A stretch of DNA of 64,000 nucleotides from Actinomadura flavalba DSM 45200 (GCF_000374305.1 NZ_KB894093.1:1860001-1924000); one strand, 5' to 3'. Numbered from the stretch's first letter, positions 48,449-56,970 are shown. Notes: generated by a model from the letters alone, not told the origin. Numbers and translations: made by a program.

Positions 48449-49672
48449 ATGAGCAGCCCGTCAGCCCCGCCCTCGGCCGCGTCCCCGGAGAACTGCGGGC
48501 TGCGGGTGCTGTGGGACGAACGGCTGACCGCCTACGATTTCGGTCCCGGCCACCCCATGAACCCGGTCCGGGTCGAGCTGACGATGGCGCTCGCCCGCGA
48601 CCTCGGCGTCCTGGACCGCCCCAACGTCGACGTCCGCGCCTTCGACGCCGCCGACGACGCGCTGCTGCGGCTCGTCCACGACGAGGACTACCTCGCCGCC
48701 GTCCGCCAGGCGGGCACGACCGGCCTCGCCCAGCCCCGGCACGGGCTCGGCACCGCCGACAACCCCGTCTTCCTCAACATGCACGACGCGTCCGCGCTGG
48801 TCGTCGGCGCGTCCGTCGCGGGCGCGCGGGCCGTCTGGGAGGGCGAGGCCGCGCACGCCGCGAACATCTCCGGCGGCCTGCACCACGCGATGCCGGGCAC
48901 GGCGAGCGGCTTCTGCGTCTACAACGACGCCGCCGTGGCCATCCGGTGGCTGCTGGAGCAGGGCGCCGAACGCGTCGCCTACGTCGACGTGGACGTCCAC
49001 CACGGCGACGGCGTGCAGGCGGTCTTCTACGACGACCCGCGCGTCCTCACCGTCAGCCTGCACGAGACGCCCCGCACGCTGTTCCCCGGCACCGGGTTCC
49101 CCAACGAGACGGGCGGGAAGGGCGCCGAGGGCACGGCCGTCAACGTCGCACTGCCGCCCGGCACCGGCGACGCCGCCTGGCTGCGCGCGTTCGACGCGGT
49201 CGTCCCGCAGGTGCTGCGCGCGTTCCGGCCGCAGGTGCTCGTCACCCAGCACGGCGCCGACGTGCACGCACTCGACCCGCTGGCCCACCTCACCCTCTCG
49301 GTGGACGGCCAGCGCGCCGCGTACGCGGCGCTGCACCGGCTCGCCCACGAGGTCGCGGGCGGCCGCTGGCTCGTCACCGGCGGCGGCGGGTACGAGCTGG
49401 TGCAGGTCGTGCCGCGCGCGTGGACGCACCTGCTCGCCGAGGCGGCGGGCGCCCCGATCGACCCGGAGGCCGCCACCCCCGACGAGTGGCGCGCGTTCGT
49501 CCGGGGCCGCACCGACGAGATCGCGCCGCGCCGGATGACGGACGGCACCGCGCGGGTGGACGTCCGCACCTGGGAATCCGGCTACGATCCGGCCAACCCG
49601 GTCGACCAGGCGGTGCTGGCCACGCGCCGCGCCGTGTTCCCCGAACTCGGCCTCGACCCCCTGGACGTGTGA
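48449..49672 (+). CDS. acuC: AcuC-like histone-deacetylase-family hydrolase
   Basis: The 407-residue zinc hydrolase has the HDAC-fold pattern: FGPGHPMNPVRVELT, NISGGLHHAMPGTASGFCVYND with the tandem catalytic His, VDVDVHHGDGVQ with metal-binding Asp and His, SLHETP, and TQHGADVHALDP and GGGGY. AcuC in Bacillus deacetylates acetyl-CoA synthetase. TACCGT (48436-48441) ends seven bases before the ATG, so it may be leaderless. It overlaps the next gene by one base. No acs gene is in view, so the target is inferred from family knowledge. Confidence 0.9.
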   Translation: MSSPSAPPSAASPENCGLRVLWDERLTAYDFGPGHPMNPVRVELTMALARDLGVLDRPNVDVRAFDAADDALLRLVHDEDYLAAVRQAGTTGLAQPRHGLGTADNPVFLNMHDASALVVGASVAGARAVWEGEAAHAANISGGLHHAMPGTASGFCVYNDAAVAIRWLLEQGAERVAYVDVDVHHGDGVQAVFYDDPRVLTVSLHETPRTLFPGTGFPNETGGKGAEGTAVNVALPPGTGDAAWLRAFDAVVPQVLRAFRPQVLVTQHGADVHALDPLAHLTLSVDGQRAAYAALHRLAHEVAGGRWLVTGGGGYELVQVVPRAWTHLLAEAAGAPIDPEAATPDEWRAFVRGRTDEIAPRRMTDGTARVDVRTWESGYDPANPVDQAVLATRRAVFPELGLDPLDV

Positions 49673-50505
49673 TGGCACCCGACCGCGCCGAGCTGCGCGC
49701 GCACCTGATCCGAACGATGATCGCCGGAGACGTCGCGACGCCCCGGCAGAACAACCTGCTGCACATGCGCCGCATGGCGGGCGGCGACCCGTACTACCAG
49801 TTCGGCCTCACCTTCGACCGGGAGTGGACCGAGCGCGACGTCCTCAAGGTCATGATCGACCTGTGCGGCGTGGACGCGAACCCGTCGCACCTGTACGGCG
49901 ACGACACGATCGACCCCGACCTCACGGTCGGCGCGCTGGAGCGCATGGGCGACCGGATCGGTCTGGCGGCGCGCGAGCGGCAGACGGTGGTGCTGGCGAC
50001 GGGCCATCCGCAGCCGCTCATCGACCTGTACGACGAGCTGGCGCGGGCGCTCACGGCTGCGGGCTGCCGGGTGCTGCGCCCGGCGGAGGGCTGGACGTAC
50101 CAGATCCAGGAGTGGAACGGGCGCCGGGTGAACCGGCACATCGCCTACACGCCGGCGGGCGTCGCCTACCTGGTCGACGATCATCGTCGCGGGCACCACA
50201 CGCACGACCCGCACCCGATGAACGCGATGCTCGACGAACTCCGCGCCGCCGCTGCCGAACCGGGTTCGGTGGACGCGGAAGCGCCGCTCTGGCCGGATCT
50301 GGCCATCGCCGACCACGGCTGGGCCGGGGCGGCGGGGGAGGCGGGCATCGACACCGTCGGGTTCGCGGACTGTAACGATCCGGCGCTGTTCGTCGGCGAG
50401 GCCGAGGGCAAGGTGCAGGTGGTCGTGCCGCTCGACGACGGGGTCTCCCCGCAGCACTATGAGCCGCTCACGGCGTTCCTCCTGGCGCGGGCGGGGCTCG
50501 GCTGA
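49672..50505 (+). CDS. Conserved actinobacterial phosphatase-like protein
   Basis: The 277-residue protein begins RAELRAHLIRTMIAGDVATP and contains VVLATGHPQPLIDLYDELA, HTHDPHPMNAMLDEL, IADHGWAGAAGEAGIDTVGFAD and a VVPLDDGVSPQHYEPL tail. This matches proteins annotated simply as phosphatase that often follow acuC-like genes in actinomycetes. Conserved His and Asp clusters suggest metal binding, but I recognise no established catalytic motif. It is translated directly from the acuC stop (TGATG). Confidence 0.75.
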   Translation: MAPDRAELRAHLIRTMIAGDVATPRQNNLLHMRRMAGGDPYYQFGLTFDREWTERDVLKVMIDLCGVDANPSHLYGDDTIDPDLTVGALERMGDRIGLAARERQTVVLATGHPQPLIDLYDELARALTAAGCRVLRPAEGWTYQIQEWNGRRVNRHIAYTPAGVAYLVDDHRRGHHTHDPHPMNAMLDELRAAAAEPGSVDAEAPLWPDLAIADHGWAGAAGEAGIDTVGFADCNDPALFVGEAEGKVQVVVPLDDGVSPQHYEPLTAFLLARAGLG

Positions 50506-50845
50506 GCCGCCCGGCCGGTCGCGCTCGCGGTCACGCCGTGTGACGCGTGGGTCGTCGCGGGGCCCCTGTGCCGCCGGAGTGCGGACGTCGACCTCTGAGT
50601 CGCTGGTCAAGGGGGTTTCGGACGCAACGGAAGAGACGTGCGCCGGATTCGTCCTACTCGGGGGTGGAACCGTGGCGGGTGCGGGCCGCAAGGGCAATGT
50701 GTCCCTTTCGCCAGGTCCGGAGACGTAAATGGGTGGAACCCCCCTCTTGCGACTGTCGGTACTCGATTTACGCTGAGGGAGTACACGTGCGTGATCAAAG
50801 TCACCCCAAGAGCCGGTGCTCGGCACGTGTGGGAGAGGGCGTCCG
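50506..50845. other. Leader and promoter region of bldC
   Basis: This 340-bp region carries the bldC promoter at 50747-50774 and GGGAGAGG before the bldC ATG. I see no supported gene. Confidence 0.5.
50747..50774 (+). promoter_or_regulatory. Candidate bldC promoter
   Basis: TTGCGA (50747-50752), a 16-base spacer and TACGCT (50769-50774) give a plausible promoter with a leader of about 65 bases before the bldC ATG. Confidence 0.45.
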
Positions 50846-51049
50846 ATGAGCTCATCCGATCGGCCTCTGAGCGAGGTCAGGTTCCTGACCGTGGCCGAAG
50901 TGGCCTCGGTGATGCGGGTGTCCAAGATGACCGTCTACCGTCTCGTCCACTCCGGGGAGCTGCCCGCGATCCGGGTGGGCCGCTCGTTCCGGGTCCCCGA
51001 ACAGGCCGTGCACGACTACCTCCGGGACGCCTACATCGAAGCCGGGTAA
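50846..51049 (+). CDS. bldC: Developmental regulator BldC (MerR-like)
   Basis: BldC is a tiny MerR-like DNA-binding protein that controls the timing of Streptomyces development by binding cooperatively to direct repeats. The 67-residue protein (68 in S. coelicolor) is nearly all DNA-binding domain: VRFLTVAEVASVMRVSKMTV, YRLVHSGELPAIRVGRSFRV and EQAVHDYLRDAYIEAG. I take ATG 50846, with GGGAGAGG upstream, over an in-frame start ten codons earlier. It is followed 312 bases later by the tiny bS22 gene, the order found as Rv0500A-Rv0500B in M. tuberculosis. Confidence 0.93.
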   Translation: MSSSDRPLSEVRFLTVAEVASVMRVSKMTVYRLVHSGELPAIRVGRSFRVPEQAVHDYLRDAYIEAG

Positions 51050-51361
51050 GCGCGAAAGCGCCCACGGGATACGCGGTCCCATTCGGCGGCCGACCTCGGC
51101 CCGCGCGCGAGTGCGTTGACTGGCCGGTGGGGTGACGCCGAAGGCGAGCCCCTCCGGCCAGATCGCGAAGCGATGCCGCACTCGCAAAGGCACGGTCAGG
51201 GAGTGAGCCGCTAGGCGAGCCCCTGGGCCGGGACTTCAATGACACACGCGTGGTGGGAGGCGGGTAGGCTGGGCGGTCGGACCGTGGGCGCGCTGAGGAT
51301 TCTGCCTCGCTGCGGCCTGTCCCCTGTCAGCAGTTCAGCCGATTTGCCGAGGCGAGGTCTC
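51050..51361. other. bldC-bS22 intergenic region
   Basis: This 312-bp region has no supported gene. A 12-bp direct repeat, AGGCGAGCCCCT, occurs at 51142-51153 and 51213-51224. A TAGGCT at about 51265 is a weak -10 candidate for the bS22 gene. Confidence 0.45.
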
Positions 51362-51460
51362 GTGGGCTCTGTCATCAAGAAGCGTCGTAAGCGGATGGCC
51401 AAGAAGAAGCACCGCAAGCTGCTCAAGAAGACGCGCATCCAGCGGCGCAACAAGAAGTAG
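51362..51460 (+). CDS. Small ribosomal protein bS22 (AURKAIP1/COX24-domain)
   Basis: The 32-residue, Lys/Arg-rich protein reads GSVIKKRRKRMAKKKHRKLL and then KKTRIQRRNKK. It matches the AURKAIP1/COX24-domain mini-protein seen in mycobacterial ribosomes as bS22 (33 residues). GAGGCGAG precedes the GTG. Many annotation programs skip it because it is so short. A terminator-like hairpin follows 11 bases after its stop. Confidence 0.9.
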   Translation: MGSVIKKRRKRMAKKKHRKLLKKTRIQRRNKK

Positions 51461-51470
51461 AACGGCTCGG

Positions 51471-51489
51471 CCCCGCGCCCCGCGCGGGG
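51471..51489 (+). terminator. Hairpin after bS22
   Basis: CCCCGCGC and GCGCGGGG are perfect complements with a three-base loop, ending about 60 bases before the SDR gene. There is no T run. Confidence 0.6.
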
Positions 51490-51547
51490 AACGATCCGCC
51501 ACGAAGTACCCGTAGTCCGGCCACGTCAGCCGTGAGGGGTGGGGCGC

Positions 51548-52567
51548 ATGTCAGATATGCCCTCCTCCGCGGCCCGTGTCGTCCTCGTGACGGGCGTCGC
51601 CCGTTTCCTGGGGGCACGGGTCGCGCACGCCCTGCAAGCCGATCCGGGCATCGAGCGCGTGATCGGCGTGGACACCGTCCCGCCGGTCGAGCCGCTCGGC
51701 CGGACCGAGTTCGTCAGGGTGGACGTCCGCACGCCCGGGATCGCGAAGGTCATCGCGTCCGGCAGGGTCGACACGGTCGTGCACTCCGGCCTGGTCCCGG
51801 GTACGCCGGGCACGGCCGCGCGGGCCAAAGAGCTGAACGTCATCGGAACGATGCAACTCCTCGCGGCCTGCCAGCGCGCCCCGAGCATGCGGCGGCTCGT
51901 CCTGCGCTCCACGGCGGCCGTCTACGGCTCGTCGGCCAAGGGCCCGGCGGTCTTCACCGAACGCGACCAGCCGCCCGAGCCGCCCGCGAGCGGATCCGCC
52001 AGGGACGCCGTGGAGGTCGAGGGCTACGTCCGGGGCCTGACCCGCCGCCGGTCCGACCTCAGCGTCTCGGTGCTGCGCTTCGCGAACCTGCTCGGCCCCC
52101 GCGTCGACTCCCCGATCACGCGCTACCTGTCGCTGCCCGTCGTGCCGACCGTGCTCGGGTTCGACCCGCGCCTCCAGTTCGTCCACGAGGACGACGGCGT
52201 CGAGGTGCTGCGCCGGATGACCGTCGAGGACCATCCCGGCACGTTCAACGTCGCCGGCGACGGCGTCCTGCTGCTGTCGCAGCTCCTGCGCCGCGCGCAG
52301 CGCCCGACGATCCCGCTCACGGCCGCGTCGCTGTCGGTCCTCGGTGACACCGGGCGCCGCCTGGCGGGCCTCACCGGCTTCTCGCCCGAACTGCTGCGCT
52401 GGCTCACCTACGGCCGCGTCGTCGACACCGCCGCGCTCGCCGCCGAGCTGTCGTGGCACCCCAAGTACTCCACCGAGGCCGCGTTCGCCGACTTCGTCGC
52501 TGAGCGCCGCCCCGCCGCGACCGCCCCGCTGGCCCTGTTCGACCGGCTGGTGAGGAGACACCCGTGA
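51548..52567 (+). CDS. NAD-dependent epimerase/SDR-like protein lacking catalytic Tyr/Lys
   Basis: The 339-residue protein has an extended-SDR layout: a Rossmann start VVLVTGVARFLGARVAHAL, VDVRTPGIAKVI, VVHSG, and RSTAAVYGSSAKGP. The second glycine of TGxxGxxG is Arg, and where the catalytic YxxxK should follow, the sequence reads SARDAVEVEGYVRGL, without the Tyr-X3-Lys. It is probably a non-catalytic NAD(P)-binding or structural protein. It corresponds by position to Rv0501 (annotated galE2). The acyltransferase GTG overlaps its stop. GAGGGGT precedes the ATG. Confidence 0.83.
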   Translation: MSDMPSSAARVVLVTGVARFLGARVAHALQADPGIERVIGVDTVPPVEPLGRTEFVRVDVRTPGIAKVIASGRVDTVVHSGLVPGTPGTAARAKELNVIGTMQLLAACQRAPSMRRLVLRSTAAVYGSSAKGPAVFTERDQPPEPPASGSARDAVEVEGYVRGLTRRRSDLSVSVLRFANLLGPRVDSPITRYLSLPVVPTVLGFDPRLQFVHEDDGVEVLRRMTVEDHPGTFNVAGDGVLLLSQLLRRAQRPTIPLTAASLSVLGDTGRRLAGLTGFSPELLRWLTYGRVVDTAALAAELSWHPKYSTEAAFADFVAERRPAATAPLALFDRLVRRHP

Positions 52568-53481
52568 CCGCGCAGCACTCCCGGAACGACGACGGCATCG
52601 CGCCGGTCATCCCGCTCGACGCCGTCCGCCATGACGACCCGCCGCCCCGGTCCCGGCTGGAGCGCGGCGTCGCGTCCGGGCTGGCGTTCCTGCGCCGCCG
52701 CCTGGCCGGTGAGTACGAGGTGGACGAGTTCGGCTTCGACCCCGAGCTGAACGAGACCGTCCTGCTGCCGATCGCCCGCGCCCTGTACGAGCACTGGTTC
52801 CGCGTCGAGGTGCGCGGCACGGAGAACATCCCCGACGGCGGCGCGCTCGTCGTCGCGAACCACTCGGGCACGATCCCGCTCGACGCGCTGATGCTGACGG
52901 TCGCCGTGCACGACGCCACCGGCCGCGACCTGCGGCTGCTCGGCGCCGATCTCGTCTACGAGATGCCGGTGCTCGGCCACCTGTCCCGCAAGGCCGGGCA
53001 CACGCTGGCCTGCCGCGCCGACGCGACCCGCCTGCTCGACGGCGGGAACCTGGTCGGCGTGTTCCCCGAGGGGTTCAAGGGCGTCGGCAAGCCGTTCGCC
53101 GAGCGCTACCGGCTGCAACGGTTCGGCCGGGGCGGCTTCGTGGAGACGGCGCTGCGCACCGGCGCGCCGCTGGTCCCGGTCGCGATCGTCGGCGCCGAGG
53201 AGATCTACCCCAAGATCGCCGAACTGCCGCTGCTGGCCCGGCTGCTCGGCGTGCCCTACTTCCCGGTCACGCCGACGTTCCCGTGGTTCGGCCCGGCGGG
53301 TCTGCTGCCGCTGCCGTCCCGGTGGCTCATCCAGGTGGGCGAGCCGATCCCGCTGGACGACTACGGCCCGGGCGACGCCGACGACGCGATGACGGTCTTC
53401 AACCTGACCGACCAGGTCCGCGAGACCGTCCAGCAGATGGTCTACGACACGCGTCTGCTGCGCGGTCCCGCGTTCCTGTAG
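52564..53481 (+). CDS. PlsC-like 1-acyl-glycerol-phosphate-type acyltransferase
   Basis: The 305-residue protein belongs to the LPLAT superfamily: VVANHSGTIPLDALML (catalytic His and Asp), VFPEGFKGVGKPF (block with the substrate-binding Glu-Gly), RFGRGGFVETALRTGAPLVPVAI, and VGAEEIYP. Such enzymes acylate lysophosphatidate or other phospholipid precursors. It begins in the SDR stop (GTGA) and corresponds by position to Rv0502 of M. tuberculosis. No membrane helix is evident, so it is probably peripheral. Confidence 0.9.
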   Translation: MTAQHSRNDDGIAPVIPLDAVRHDDPPPRSRLERGVASGLAFLRRRLAGEYEVDEFGFDPELNETVLLPIARALYEHWFRVEVRGTENIPDGGALVVANHSGTIPLDALMLTVAVHDATGRDLRLLGADLVYEMPVLGHLSRKAGHTLACRADATRLLDGGNLVGVFPEGFKGVGKPFAERYRLQRFGRGGFVETALRTGAPLVPVAIVGAEEIYPKIAELPLLARLLGVPYFPVTPTFPWFGPAGLLPLPSRWLIQVGEPIPLDDYGPGDADDAMTVFNLTDQVRETVQQMVYDTRLLRGPAFL

Positions 53482-53487
53482 GGGCCG

Positions 53488-54363
53488 CTAGGCGCGCTGG
53501 TGGTGGCGGCGGATCGCGATGCCGGCGGCGACGCCGCCCGCGAGGGCCCCGGCACCGGCGGCCGCGGGCAGCGCCACCATCGTGACCTTGCGGCCGGTGC
53601 GGAAGTCGTGGATGGGCCAGCCGTGCTCGCGGGCGTGCTCGCGCAGCGCGGCGTCGGGGTTGACGGCGTGCGGGTGCCCGACGGCGGTGAGCATCGGCAG
53701 GTCGTTGATGGAGTCGCTGTAGGCCGAGCAGCGGGCGAGGTCGAGACCTTCGCGCTGCGCCAGCGCGCGGACGGCCTCCACCTTGGCGGGGCCGTGCAGC
53801 AGGTTGCCGACGAGACGCCCGGTGTAGAGGCCGTCGGAGGTCTCGGCGACGGTGCCGAGCGCGCCGGTGAGCCCGAGCCGCCGCGCGATCGTGCGGGCGA
53901 CCTCGACGGGCGTCGCGGTGACGAGCCACACCTGCTGCCCGGCGTCGAGGTGGTTGAGGGCGAGCGTGCGGGTGCCGGACCAGATGCGGTCGGCCATGAC
54001 CTCGTCGTAGATCTCCTCGCTGAGCCGGACGAGATCGTCGACCCGCTGCCCGGCGACGAACGACAGCGCCGCCTCCTTGGCCGACCCGATGTGCTCGGCG
54101 TTCTCGGTGCCGCGCAGCCGGAACGCGGCCTGCCCCCAGGCGAACATCATGAGGTCGCGCATGGTGAACAGTTTGCGGGCGGCCAGGCCGCGCGCGAAGT
54201 AGTAGATCGACGCGCCGCGCATCATCGTGTTGTCGACGTCGAAGAACGCCGCCGCGTGCGGATCGGGCTCGGGCAGCGGCTCGGGTTCGGCCGCCGCCGC
54301 GGCGGCCGCCGCACCTGCCGTGACCGGGTCGTCCGCCTTGCCGCGATGCCAGAGAAACCGCAT
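53488..54363 (-). CDS. HAD-IB family phosphatase (SerB1-like)
   Basis: The 291-residue protein carries HAD motif I in [14 protein letters not shown], motif III/IV in [11 protein letters not shown], and a C-terminal hydrophobic helix ([22 protein letters not shown]). These proteins, annotated SerB or PlsC-linked HAD-IB, sit next to LPLAT acyltransferases in actinobacteria and may dephosphorylate lipid or serine phosphates. By position it corresponds to Rv0505c (serB1). The ATG at 54363 is used; a start nine codons upstream is possible. It is convergent with the acyltransferase gene. Confidence 0.87.
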   Translation of the reverse strand: MRFLWHRGKADDPVTAGAAAAAAAAEPEPLPEPDPHAAAFFDVDNTMMRGASIYYFARGLAARKLFTMRDLMMFAWGQAAFRLRGTENAEHIGSAKEAALSFVAGQRVDDLVRLSEEIYDEVMADRIWSGTRTLALNHLDAGQQVWLVTATPVEVARTIARRLGLTGALGTVAETSDGLYTGRLVGNLLHGPAKVEAVRALAQREGLDLARCSAYSDSINDLPMLTAVGHPHAVNPDAALREHAREHGWPIHDFRTGRKVTMVALPAAAGAGALAGGVAAGIAIRRHHQRA

Positions 54364-54504
54364 GCGGCCGAGCCTAGCCCCTGCTTCCAATGTGACCTCA
54401 GTTCCGCGCGGGAGCGTCGCCTGCCCCGGTGCCGCGCCGCGCGCGATCCAGCCTAGCCGGACGTGATCGTCGGGCCGTGTACGCGAGGTGAAGGGGAACG
54501 GTCG

Positions 54505-55092
54505 TCACCTCCGCCGGAGGTCGTCGGGCAGGAGGCGGGCCAGCGAGCGGACGGCCCGGTACTGGAGCGCCTTGATCGCGCCCGCCCGCTTGCCCATGAC
54601 GTCGGCCGTCTCGGCGACCGACAGACCGTGCAGGAACCGCAGCCGGACGCACTGCTGCTGCTGGGGGCCGAGCAGCCGGACGGCGGCCAGCACGGCGGCG
54701 TCGGTCATCGCGCCGAGCACGACGCCCTCGGGGCCCTCCTGCCGACGGGCGGGTTCCACCAGTTCGGCGGTGGTGACCTCCAGCCGGTGCCGGCCGGACT
54801 TGAAGTGGTCGGCGACGAGGTTGCGGGCGATCGTGACGAGCCAGGCGCCGAAGTCCTTGCCCTGCCAGGTGAAGTCGCGGATGCGGCGCAGCGCACGCAG
54901 GAACGTCTCGCTGGTGAGGTCCTCGGCGAGCGGGTGGGAGCCGACGCGCTGATGGACGTACCGGTAGACGAGCCCCCGGTAGCGGCGGTAGAGGGCGCCG
55001 AACGCCTCGGCGTCGCCGTCGCGGGCGCGCAGGACGAGCGCCTTCAGCGGGTCATGGGCCGGGCTCGGCGCGTCGAGGGCCGGGCTGCTCAT
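54505..55092 (-). CDS. BldN-family ECF sigma factor
   Basis: The 195-residue protein matches the BldN/AdsA group: region 2 ALYRRYRGLVYRYVHQRVG, EDLTSETFLRALRRIRDFTW, GAWLVTIARNLVADHF, and region 4 FLHGLSVAETADVMGKRAGA and LQYRAVRSLARLLPDD. BldN drives aerial development genes in Streptomyces. Here the long N-terminal pro-sequence of S. coelicolor BldN is missing; only about 20 residues precede region 2. GAGGAGG stands before the ATG. No anti-sigma gene like rsbN follows; the next gene downstream is the HAD protein. Confidence 0.88.
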   Translation of the reverse strand: MSSPALDAPSPAHDPLKALVLRARDGDAEAFGALYRRYRGLVYRYVHQRVGSHPLAEDLTSETFLRALRRIRDFTWQGKDFGAWLVTIARNLVADHFKSGRHRLEVTTAELVEPARRQEGPEGVVLGAMTDAAVLAAVRLLGPQQQQCVRLRFLHGLSVAETADVMGKRAGAIKALQYRAVRSLARLLPDDLRRR

Positions 55093-55234
55093 GCAGTCCT
55101 CCTCGGGGCCGGTGCCTCCGTCGCGGACCGCCACTGTAGATACCGGACGGCATTCGGGCAATGCCGTGTGCGCGCGAGCGCGAGGGACGGGCGGTTACCT
55201 CTCCGGCCCGGACATCGGGCACCATGGGGCCACG

Positions 55235-56470
55235 ATGCTCACCGCCCTTCTCGCGCTGCCGGCGACCGCGGGTGCCCTCACGGCCACCGGGTTGCTGGTC
55301 CGGCGCGCCGCCAGAGACCGGCTGCTGTACCTGATCGCCTGGTCGGTCACCCTGGTCGGCATCTCGCTCGCGCTCATCGCGATGACCCTCGGCCTGCTGC
55401 TCGACTTCAACGGCATGCTGTTCCGCGTGCTGGAGATCGGCGCCGCGCTGCTCGCGCCGATCTGGCTGGCGCTCGGCATGGTCGAGCTGGTCGCGCGGTT
55501 CGTCCAGATCCGGTTCGGCGCGTGGCTGTTCGCGTGCTCGTACACGCTCGTCGCGGTCGTGATCGCCCTGATCGACCCGATCGTCGGCAAGTTCGGCGAC
55601 GGGCTGCCCAAGCCGGGCGACGTGTACGGCATCCTGCCGCTGCTGCTCATCGACGGCGCGCACGTCGTGGCCGTCCTGGCGCTGGTGGCGTGCGCGGTGT
55701 TCACCGCGCTGCTGGCGTCGCGCCGCGACGAGGAGGCGGCCGAGCTGCTGATCCCGGTGGCGCTGGTGGCGCTGGCGGGCGTGCTCGTCGTGGCGGGCAC
55801 GCGCGGCCTGCTGCCGGGGGCGCTGGCGGTGATCGCGCTCGGCGGCGCGGCGGGCCTGGTCTGGTACGGGGCGATGCGCACGATCCCCGTCTACGAGGAC
55901 GACGAGTACGACCAGGACTACGACGCGAGCGGCTACGACGAGCCCGAGTACGCCCCGGCGCCGCAGGCGCCCGAGCCGCGTCCGGCGCCCGCCCCGGTCG
56001 ACCGGCACGGCGAGCTGCGCTTCCCCGAGCCGCAGCACGAGGCGCCGCGCTTCGCCGACGAGGCCCCGCCGACGAGCGTGGACGGCCCGCTGCTGGCGCC
56101 CGTCCCGGGCCCGCCGGGCGCGCCCGACCTGTCGGCGGCGCACGGCCAGATCACCGTGTACACCCTGCTGGACGGCCGCGAGGACGCCTTCGACCGCCTC
56201 GCCGACGACCTGGTGCGCGGCGCCCGCTCGGAGCCGGACGCGTTGATCCTGGCCTGCCACACGGTGGTGAACGCGCCGACGCAGCGCATCCTGTACCGGC
56301 TGTTCCGCGACGAGGCGTCGTTCACGGCGCACCAGCGCCAGCCGCACCTGCTGCGCTTCCTGGCCGACTCGCGCAGCCACGTGCTCGCCACGAACGTCAT
56401 CGACCTGCGGCTCGGCGCGGCGAAGATCCCGCCGCTGCCGTCGGCCCGGCCGGGGTATCCCGTCCCGTGA
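55235..56470 (+). CDS. Seven-helix membrane protein with C-terminal ABM-like domain
   Basis: The 411-residue protein has an N-terminal membrane region of about seven helices (residues 1-210, including YLIAWSVTLVGISLALIAM and IALGGAAGLVWYGAM), an acidic and Pro-rich linker (about 215-300), and a C-terminal cytoplasmic domain (about 310-405) with GQITVYTLLDGREDAFDRLA and RILYRLFRDEASFTAHQRQPH, typical of antibiotic-biosynthesis-monooxygenase (ABM) folds. The fusion is unusual. It diverges from the sigma-factor gene by 142 bases and overlaps the glutaredoxin gene at its end (GTGA). Confidence 0.8.
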   Translation: MLTALLALPATAGALTATGLLVRRAARDRLLYLIAWSVTLVGISLALIAMTLGLLLDFNGMLFRVLEIGAALLAPIWLALGMVELVARFVQIRFGAWLFACSYTLVAVVIALIDPIVGKFGDGLPKPGDVYGILPLLLIDGAHVVAVLALVACAVFTALLASRRDEEAAELLIPVALVALAGVLVVAGTRGLLPGALAVIALGGAAGLVWYGAMRTIPVYEDDEYDQDYDASGYDEPEYAPAPQAPEPRPAPAPVDRHGELRFPEPQHEAPRFADEAPPTSVDGPLLAPVPGPPGAPDLSAAHGQITVYTLLDGREDAFDRLADDLVRGARSEPDALILACHTVVNAPTQRILYRLFRDEASFTAHQRQPHLLRFLADSRSHVLATNVIDLRLGAAKIPPLPSARPGYPVP

Positions 56471-56724
56471 GCGACGTGGTGGTCACGCTGCTCGGCAAGC
56501 CGGGCTGCCATCTCTGCGACGACGCCCGCGCGGTCATCGCGCGCGTCGCGGACGATCTCGGCGTGCCGTGGGAGGAACGCGACATCACGCTGTCGGCGGA
56601 GGACACGGCGGAGTACTGGGAGCAGATCCCGGTGACGCTGCTGAACGGTGTCCGGCACGACTTCTGGCGGGTGGACGAGACGCGCCTGCGCGCCGCGATC
56701 GGGCGGTTGCGCGACGGCGCGTGA
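56467..56724 (+). CDS. Glutaredoxin-family protein
   Basis: The 85-residue protein has a thioredoxin fold with the CxxC active site in GKPGCHLCDDARAVI, VPWEERDITL, and the cis-Pro segment IPVTLLNG. It corresponds by position to Rv0508, upstream of hemA in M. tuberculosis. It may exchange disulfides in the cytoplasm, with glutathione replaced by mycothiol in actinomycetes. The GTG start lies in the preceding stop codon. Confidence 0.9.
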   Translation: MSDVVVTLLGKPGCHLCDDARAVIARVADDLGVPWEERDITLSAEDTAEYWEQIPVTLLNGVRHDFWRVDETRLRAAIGRLRDGA

Positions 56725-56855
56725 GACGGCGGTGTTTCATCTGTCACACCGCCGAACAGCGCCGATCGGGCGCCGGACGCCCGGAAAGCCGGGCTGACCG
56801 GCCCTGCCGGACGCCCGCCGGGCCGAACGCGGTTCGCTCTACGCCGGGGCCGACT

Positions 56856-56873
56856 TTGTGCGCGTATTCACAA
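56856..56873 (+). promoter_or_regulatory. Rex operator (ROP) upstream of rex
   Basis: TTGTGCGCGTATTCACAA fits the Rex consensus TTGTGAA-N4-TTCACAA at all but two positions. It overlaps a -35/spacer (TTGTGC, then TTAACC or TAACCT at 56877-56883). This is the known autoregulatory arrangement of S. coelicolor rex-hemACD. Confidence 0.85.
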
Positions 56874-56970
56874 GGGTTAACCTGGGGGCAGCCCTGCACG
56901 GCCGGACGGCCGCGTCCCCGGGCCCGGAGCCCGGACGGGCCCCAGCGTCGAGCCCCCGAAGAGCAGGCCC

